Shown here one piece after another: positions 60,444 through 64,000 of a stretch of DNA of 64,000 nucleotides. The DNA is taken from the NCBI GenBank assembly GCA_018064605.1, contig JAGHUX010000007.1:62001-126000 (forward strand), in the 5' to 3' direction. This DNA is from Candidatus Limimorpha caballi (GTDB lineage Bacteria; Bacteroidota; Bacteroidia; Bacteroidales; F082). The notes under the pieces were generated by a model that was given only the letters and a program-made list of their open reading frames with translations, had not been told where the DNA came from and ran no database searches. The translations under genes and the position numbers were made by a program. The first letter of the stretch is position 1. Each line of letters opens with the position of its first letter.

Positions 60444-60878
60444 ATGAAAAAAGTTTATGTTGCCAGTAGTTGGCGTAACGAATACCAACAATCGCTTGTG
60501 AAAGAGCTGCGGTTGAATGGTTACGAGGTCTATGACTTCAAACACCCACACGGTGGCAAAGGCTTCCAGTGGAGTAATATTGATAAAAACTGGCAGTCAT
60601 GGGATATGGCATCTTACAGAGAGGCTTTAACAAGCGACCACGCACAATTTGGATTCAACCGCGATTTTGATGCGATGAAAGCCGCCGATATCTGTGTGCT
60701 ATGTTTGCCTTGTGGCAGAAGTGCTCATCTTGAAGCTGGATATATGAAAGGATCCGGAAAGAAAGTGATTGCCTACATACATCCAGACGAGAGAATCGAA
60801 CCGGAACTAATGTACGGCATGCTTGACGGTATAGCACTTTGTATCCAAGATGTCATGTCAATGCTGAAAGGAAAATGA
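60444..60878 (+). CDS. Nucleoside 2-deoxyribosyltransferase-like protein
   Basis: 144 residues. KKVYVASSWRNEYQQSLVKE with the Rossmann-like start, EVYDFKHPHGG, then MKAADICVLCLPCGRSAHLE and AGYMKGSGKKV, where the Glu of AHLEAG corresponds to the catalytic Glu of nucleoside deoxyribosyltransferases. Phages carry such proteins, possibly for nucleotide or NAD-derivative handling. The function is inferred from the fold only. Confidence 0.7.
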   Translation: MKKVYVASSWRNEYQQSLVKELRLNGYEVYDFKHPHGGKGFQWSNIDKNWQSWDMASYREALTSDHAQFGFNRDFDAMKAADICVLCLPCGRSAHLEAGYMKGSGKKVIAYIHPDERIEPELMYGMLDGIALCIQDVMSMLKGK

Positions 60879-61033
60879 ATTATTAAAAAGTTACATCAAG
60901 ACACATATAGACGGGCGCAACGCGGCCATGAGCCACCTGCTCGCGGCGGAACAGAGAATGAAAACGAAACTTTCAAAAATCAATTAATTTATAAAAAATC
61001 ACAATTCAATCTAAAAAAGAATCTGAAATTGAC
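60879..61033 (+). other. Short gap with a possible gene remnant
   Basis: The frame reading HIDGRNAAMSHLLAAEQRMK and on to a stop at 60985-60987 lacks an upstream start; only 19 residues remain after an internal ATG at 60928. It looks like the 3' end of a lost early gene. Nothing else seen. Confidence 0.35.
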
Positions 61034-61258
61034 ATGGAAAGAATTAAAACACGAAAGAACCATGGATGCTATGTCTATCTGGACAAGGAGACAATCCGTA
61101 GACAAAGGAAAGACGGAACACTTGCAGTCTATCATCGTGAAAGATGGAGAGCCGAAGTTCACGGAATTGGTGCCGGCGGAAGTATGCGATTGAGGAGGAG
61201 GTTCAAGACACGAGAGGAGGCGATGTCCTTCCTTCATGCTGCTAATAGACTTGGTTGA
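61034..61258 (+). CDS. Phage-type hypothetical basic protein, 74 residues
   Basis: Highly basic (ERIKTRKNHGCYVYLDKETI, RRRFKTREEAMSFLHAAN). It resembles the AP2-like or integrase N-terminal DNA-binding fold (aromatic beta strands followed by a helix), which is an impression only. Directly upstream of the N6 methylase gene. Confidence 0.5.
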   Translation: MERIKTRKNHGCYVYLDKETIRRQRKDGTLAVYHRERWRAEVHGIGAGGSMRLRRRFKTREEAMSFLHAANRLG

Positions 61259-61269
61259 GAATCTATAAC

Positions 61270-62184
61270 ATGGCAGTTTCAGCAAAAAAATACAGACAAT
61301 CGTTAAGAGCTACGGGGTCTTTCTACACAGATGCAAGACTTGCGGAAAGTATCATGCGTGAGGTAGAGTGTATGGACGAAGCGTATGACCCGACGTGCGG
61401 CAGAGGCAATCTTCTTGCCATCTTTCCAGTCGACTGCAGAAAGTACGGTCAGGAGATTGACGAATCGGCGTTGGCAGAGGCACGCGAGAGACTGACCAAT
61501 TTCGAAGGAGTACTCGGCAACACTCTGACGAATCCGGCCTTCATGGACAGAAGATTTAAATCTATCGTGGCCAACTATCCTTTTTCCGTAAAATGGGAGC
61601 CGCAGAAGGATGAGCGGTTCGCCGAACTTCCCACGCTGCCGCCTCCGTCAAAGGCCGATTGGGCATTCATCGCACATTGCTACTATATGCTTGCCGATGG
61701 TGGTACGGCGTCAATCCTATGCTTTCCCGGTGTGCTGTACAGGGGCAATCGTGAACAGGCAGTCAGAGAGTGGTTCGTCAAAAACAAGACCATACGCAAG
61801 GTTATATCGTTTGAAGGCGGTTTTTTCGAGGATACGAACATCGCTACGGCACTGCTTGTCCTGCAAAAGGGAGTTGTGAACGACACTATTCTGTTTACAG
61901 ACCACGAAAGTGGCTTGGAAAGAGAGGTTCCCGTTGACGAAGTACTTAAGAATGATGGCAATCTGTCTGTCAATGTATATGTGTCTCCGAAGCCGAAACC
62001 TAAAGAGGAAGCCGACCCGTGGCTGCTCGAATTGAATTGCAGGCACGTGATGAAGGAAAAGTTGAGAAAGGACATTGCCCAATCTCAGATGGTTTGCCTC
62101 CTCGAAGGATGGAAACTCGATACTTTTCTCGATGAATTGCAGACGGTTATAGATAAATTTAGATCGGATAAAACAAAAAAATAA
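61270..62184 (+). CDS. N-6 DNA methylase (HsdM-like, phage type)
   Basis: 304 residues. Motif I region YDPTCGRGNLLAIFPVDC; motif IV region SIVANYPFSVKWEPQ; motif further on SILCFPGVLYRGNREQAVRE and EGGFFEDTNIATALLVLQ as in HsdM-type methylases. The catalytic motif reads N-Y-P-F where NPPF or NPPY is usual. No specificity subunit or restriction subunit follows, so it is a stand-alone phage methylase, likely protecting phage DNA. The ATG at 61270 is preferred over a TTG at 61255. Confidence 0.78.
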   Translation: MAVSAKKYRQSLRATGSFYTDARLAESIMREVECMDEAYDPTCGRGNLLAIFPVDCRKYGQEIDESALAEARERLTNFEGVLGNTLTNPAFMDRRFKSIVANYPFSVKWEPQKDERFAELPTLPPPSKADWAFIAHCYYMLADGGTASILCFPGVLYRGNREQAVREWFVKNKTIRKVISFEGGFFEDTNIATALLVLQKGVVNDTILFTDHESGLEREVPVDEVLKNDGNLSVNVYVSPKPKPKEEADPWLLELNCRHVMKEKLRKDIAQSQMVCLLEGWKLDTFLDELQTVIDKFRSDKTKK

Positions 62185-62194
62185 CTAATTAACA

Positions 62195-62331
62195 ATGATT
62201 AAATCTGAAGAATTATATGAGGCCATCAGCGCGACGGAATCTGGTTTCTGAAGGACCAGGGCGGACACGACAACAAACCATATTCCGCATCTGAACAAAA
62301 GAAATTCATCGGCAATGCCGTCGAAGTCAAT
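62195..62331 (+). pseudogene. Fossil chimera: start of a primase gene joined to the tail of a methylase gene
   Basis: 62195-62228 reads MIKSEELYEAI, the N-terminus of the intact primase at 63045 (MIKAEELYEAI). It then jumps to a frame coding RDGIWFLKDQGGHDNKPYSA, matching primase residues ~49-68 (RDGIWFLKDQGGKDNKPYSA), with about 110 bp of the intact gene missing. The frame continues as KKFIGNAVEVNMSKALVESI, which looks like the C-terminus of a cytosine-5 DNA methylase. No functional product is expected. Confidence 0.7.
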
Positions 62332-62370
62332 ATGTCCAAGGCACTTGTTGAATCCATTAGTAAAAAGTAT

Positions 62371-62853
62371 TGTATGACACACACCACAAATAAACCAATT
62401 CTTGACGCTTGCTGCGGCAGCCGGATGTTCTGGTTCGATAAAGACAACCCTAATGTCGAGTTCATGGATATTCGGGATGAAGAATGTGTACTGTCCGATG
62501 GGCAACTGGTGATGGTACACCCTAATACAATCGGCGACTTTACTGCTATGCCATTCCCGGACGAATCATTCAAAATGGTTGTCTTTGACCCGCCACATCT
62601 CGTGTGGGCAGGGAAAGCTGCTAATCTATACAAGAGATTCGGCAAGCTCGACAAGGATTGGAAAACAGAATTATCATTGGGCTTCAAAGAATGCTTTCGC
62701 GTGCTCCAACCATACGGCGTTCTGATTTTCAAATGGTCGGAAACGCAATTGAAACTTAAAAATGTTCTCGCACTGACTCAGGAAAGGCCTCTTTTTGGTC
62801 ACAAGAGAGGAAAAACTTTCTGGGTGGCTTTTATGAAAATTCCAAAAATATAA
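62371..62853 (+). CDS. Class I SAM-dependent methyltransferase (phage DNA methylase type)
   Basis: 160 residues. KPILDACCGSRMFWFDKDNP (SAM-binding motif I), ECVLSDGQLVMVHPNTIGDF, catalytic-type motif VFDPPHLVWAG, FRVLQPYGVLIFKWSETQ, and RPLFGHKRGKTFWVAFMKI. This is a common protein of Bacteroidales phages and elements, thought to be a DNA methylase because of DPPH. The ATG at 62371 is preferred because the frame upstream of it belongs to the fossil chimera at 62195-62331. Confidence 0.75.
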   Translation, partial: CMTHTTNKPILDACCGSRMFWFDKDNPNVEFMDIRDEECVLSDGQLVMVHPNTIGDFTAMPFPDESFKMVVFDPPHLVWAGKAANLYKRFGKLDKDWKTELSLGFKECFRVLQPYGVLIFKWSETQLKLKNVLALTQERPLFGHKRGKTFWVAFMKIPKI

Positions 62854-62856
62854 GAA

Positions 62857-63048
62857 ATGAAATCAATAAACATACCCGTAATTCAGCGTGGAACACGCTT
62901 TAAATTGCATTTAATATTTAAAAGAAATACAAGAAAGTCGTTTGACGAAATCAATCAGTTCGTGAAGGAAACTTGTGGTGCTGATGCAGAAATAGAAAAA
63001 CCCGACAGACTGAAGAAATATCTGTCAGAAAGAAAGGAAGTATTATGA
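62857..63048 (+). CDS. Phage-type hypothetical protein, 63 residues
   Basis: Basic, no family recognised (GTRFKLHLIFKRNTRKSFDE). It starts 3 bp after the methyltransferase stop and overlaps the primase start by 4 bp (ATGA), so it is translated in one coupled series. Confidence 0.55.
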   Translation: MKSINIPVIQRGTRFKLHLIFKRNTRKSFDEINQFVKETCGADAEIEKPDRLKKYLSERKEVL

Positions 63049-64000
63049 TCAAAGCAGAAGAATTATATGAGGCGATCGACGGCGGCTTGCCTGTGTTCGC
63101 CTACTATTATCCGATTGACATCAACAATCCGAAGAAGGCTCTGAAAATCCGTGACGATGACAAGAACGCTTCTGCCGGAATGTTCCAGCGCGATGGCATT
63201 TGGTTCTTGAAAGACCAGGGAGGCAAGGACAACAAGCCTTACTCGGCCATCGAACTCGTGAGGAAAATGGAATCGCTTGAGTACAAGGATGCAATCCAAT
63301 GGATAGCAGAGAAATTTGCGCCGCAACTCGTGAAAAATGGTGATTTCAAGGTGAAACCATGCCAGCCTGTTATCACGCAGGAAGCTCCTCAATCGCAACT
63401 GAGAATCATTAAACGGGAGTCCGGCAAGTTCACACAAGAAGAACTCGACTGCCTCGGCTACAAGATAACGCAGAAAATTTGCGACGAGTTCAACCTCATC
63501 CCGCTCGACGGTTACATCACGAAAGAGAGTAACGGGAAATCATGGAAAATAGCAGCCACGGACACATATCCGATCTACTTCTATGACTATGGTGATTGGG
63601 GTAAGATATACCAGCCGAAAGGCGACGTGCGCTTCTTGTACTATGGCAAGAAACCGGCCAATTATATGTTCGGCTGCAACGAATTTCGCAAGGTCTGGGA
63701 GGATGCGGAGAAAAAGAAATTTCCTCACGTACCAAACAAGTCAAAGAAACGTGACGATTACACACATGACGCTGACGAAGTTGAAGACGAGGAAAAGGAT
63801 GAGAGATGGGAGAGCCTGACTATATGTTCAGGGCCCTCCGACGCCTTGAATGTTTACGCTTGCGGTCATGTTGTTTGCTGGCCAAACAGTGAGACCGAAC
63901 CACTCAATCCCTCGGTGATAAGGACAATGTTCAAACTTGCAAGGAATGTTTATGTTCTGTACGACGCTGATGAGACAGGCATCAAGAACGCTTACAACCT
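63045..64000 (+). CDS. Toprim-domain DNA primase (phage type), truncated by the window end
   Basis: At least 318 residues, open at the right edge. N-terminal domain MIKAEELYEAIDGGLPVFAY, RDGIWFLKDQGGKDNKPYSA and IELVRKMESLEYKDAIQWIA resembles the zinc-less start of phage primase/helicase proteins. The Toprim fold follows: SLTICSGPSDALNVYACGH and the metal-binding DxD-type motif in VYVLYDADETGIKNAY. It would make primers for replication of the element; a helicase domain may follow outside the window. Its 5' end has a decayed copy at 62195. Confidence 0.8.
   Translation, partial: MIKAEELYEAIDGGLPVFAYYYPIDINNPKKALKIRDDDKNASAGMFQRDGIWFLKDQGGKDNKPYSAIELVRKMESLEYKDAIQWIAEKFAPQLVKNGDFKVKPCQPVITQEAPQSQLRIIKRESGKFTQEELDCLGYKITQKICDEFNLIPLDGYITKESNGKSWKIAATDTYPIYFYDYGDWGKIYQPKGDVRFLYYGKKPANYMFGCNEFRKVWEDAEKKKFPHVPNKSKKRDDYTHDADEVEDEEKDERWESLTICSGPSDALNVYACGHVVCWPNSETEPLNPSVIRTMFKLARNVYVLYDADETGIKNAYN

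Overview
The window is chromosomal DNA of a member of the Bacteroidales (Bacteroidota), probably from a gut or rumen lineage. The evidence is the Bacteroidota -7 promoter consensus TAnnTTTG in front of many genes, C10 cysteine proteases with type IX secretion (T9SS) C-terminal tails, a tricorn-like protease, a GH20 hexosaminidase, a membrane pyrophosphatase, a DUF3276/PUR-alpha protein and a four-subunit 2-oxoacid:ferredoxin oxidoreductase typical of anaerobes. Nothing in the window fixes the species.

Layout. 0-9 kb: housekeeping and secreted hydrolases (DUF3276, exonuclease, tricorn protease, GH20 enzyme with a lipoprotein of four chitobiase-type repeats). 9-17 kb: first accessory island, all on the minus strand. 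It holds an S24/XRE regulator, a DUF262-HNH nuclease, an EcoRI-type adenine methylase preceded by a strongly structured putative RNA, two DUF1016 (YhcG) PD-(D/E)XK nucleases and an AlbA_2 ATPase, tied together by three copies of a ~55-bp intergenic repeat. 17-24 kb: three tandem C10 proteases. 24-37 kb: core metabolism, with a DUF151/nucleoside transporter/thyA/folA operon, the membrane pyrophosphatase, tandem acyl-CoA synthetases, a Uup-like ABC-F ATPase, RhuM and DUF2750. 37-40 kb: an ECF sigma factor/anti-sigma operon. 40-43 kb: two AAA/DUF4143 ATPases, one behind four 32-bp tandem repeats, then a MITE-like element.

43-53 kb is the second accessory island: McrBC type IV restriction, a Bro-N protein, gene remnants, and a set of genes that looks co-regulated. 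Three separate promoters, those of a WYL regulator-DnaQ exonuclease-PD-(D/E)XK nuclease operon, of a pair of unknown genes, and of a 101-residue unknown gene, each carry a 21-bp imperfect palindrome (7-7-7 bp) exactly 8 bp upstream of the -7 box. This is the best candidate here for an undescribed system: a WYL-controlled regulon that joins two nucleases with three proteins of unknown function.

53-58.6 kb returns to core genes: the 2-oxoacid:ferredoxin oxidoreductase, a 6S-like structured RNA, an aminotransferase and a DUF4421 protein. At 58.65 kb a displaced tRNA 3' end marks the attachment site of an integrated, probably phage-derived element. It runs to the window end with a divergent repressor region, small early genes, a nucleoside deoxyribosyltransferase-like protein, two DNA methylases and a Toprim primase cut off by the window edge. 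The element shows recent mosaic damage: a 54-bp direct duplication, and a fossil of the primase 5' end joined to the tail of a methylase gene.
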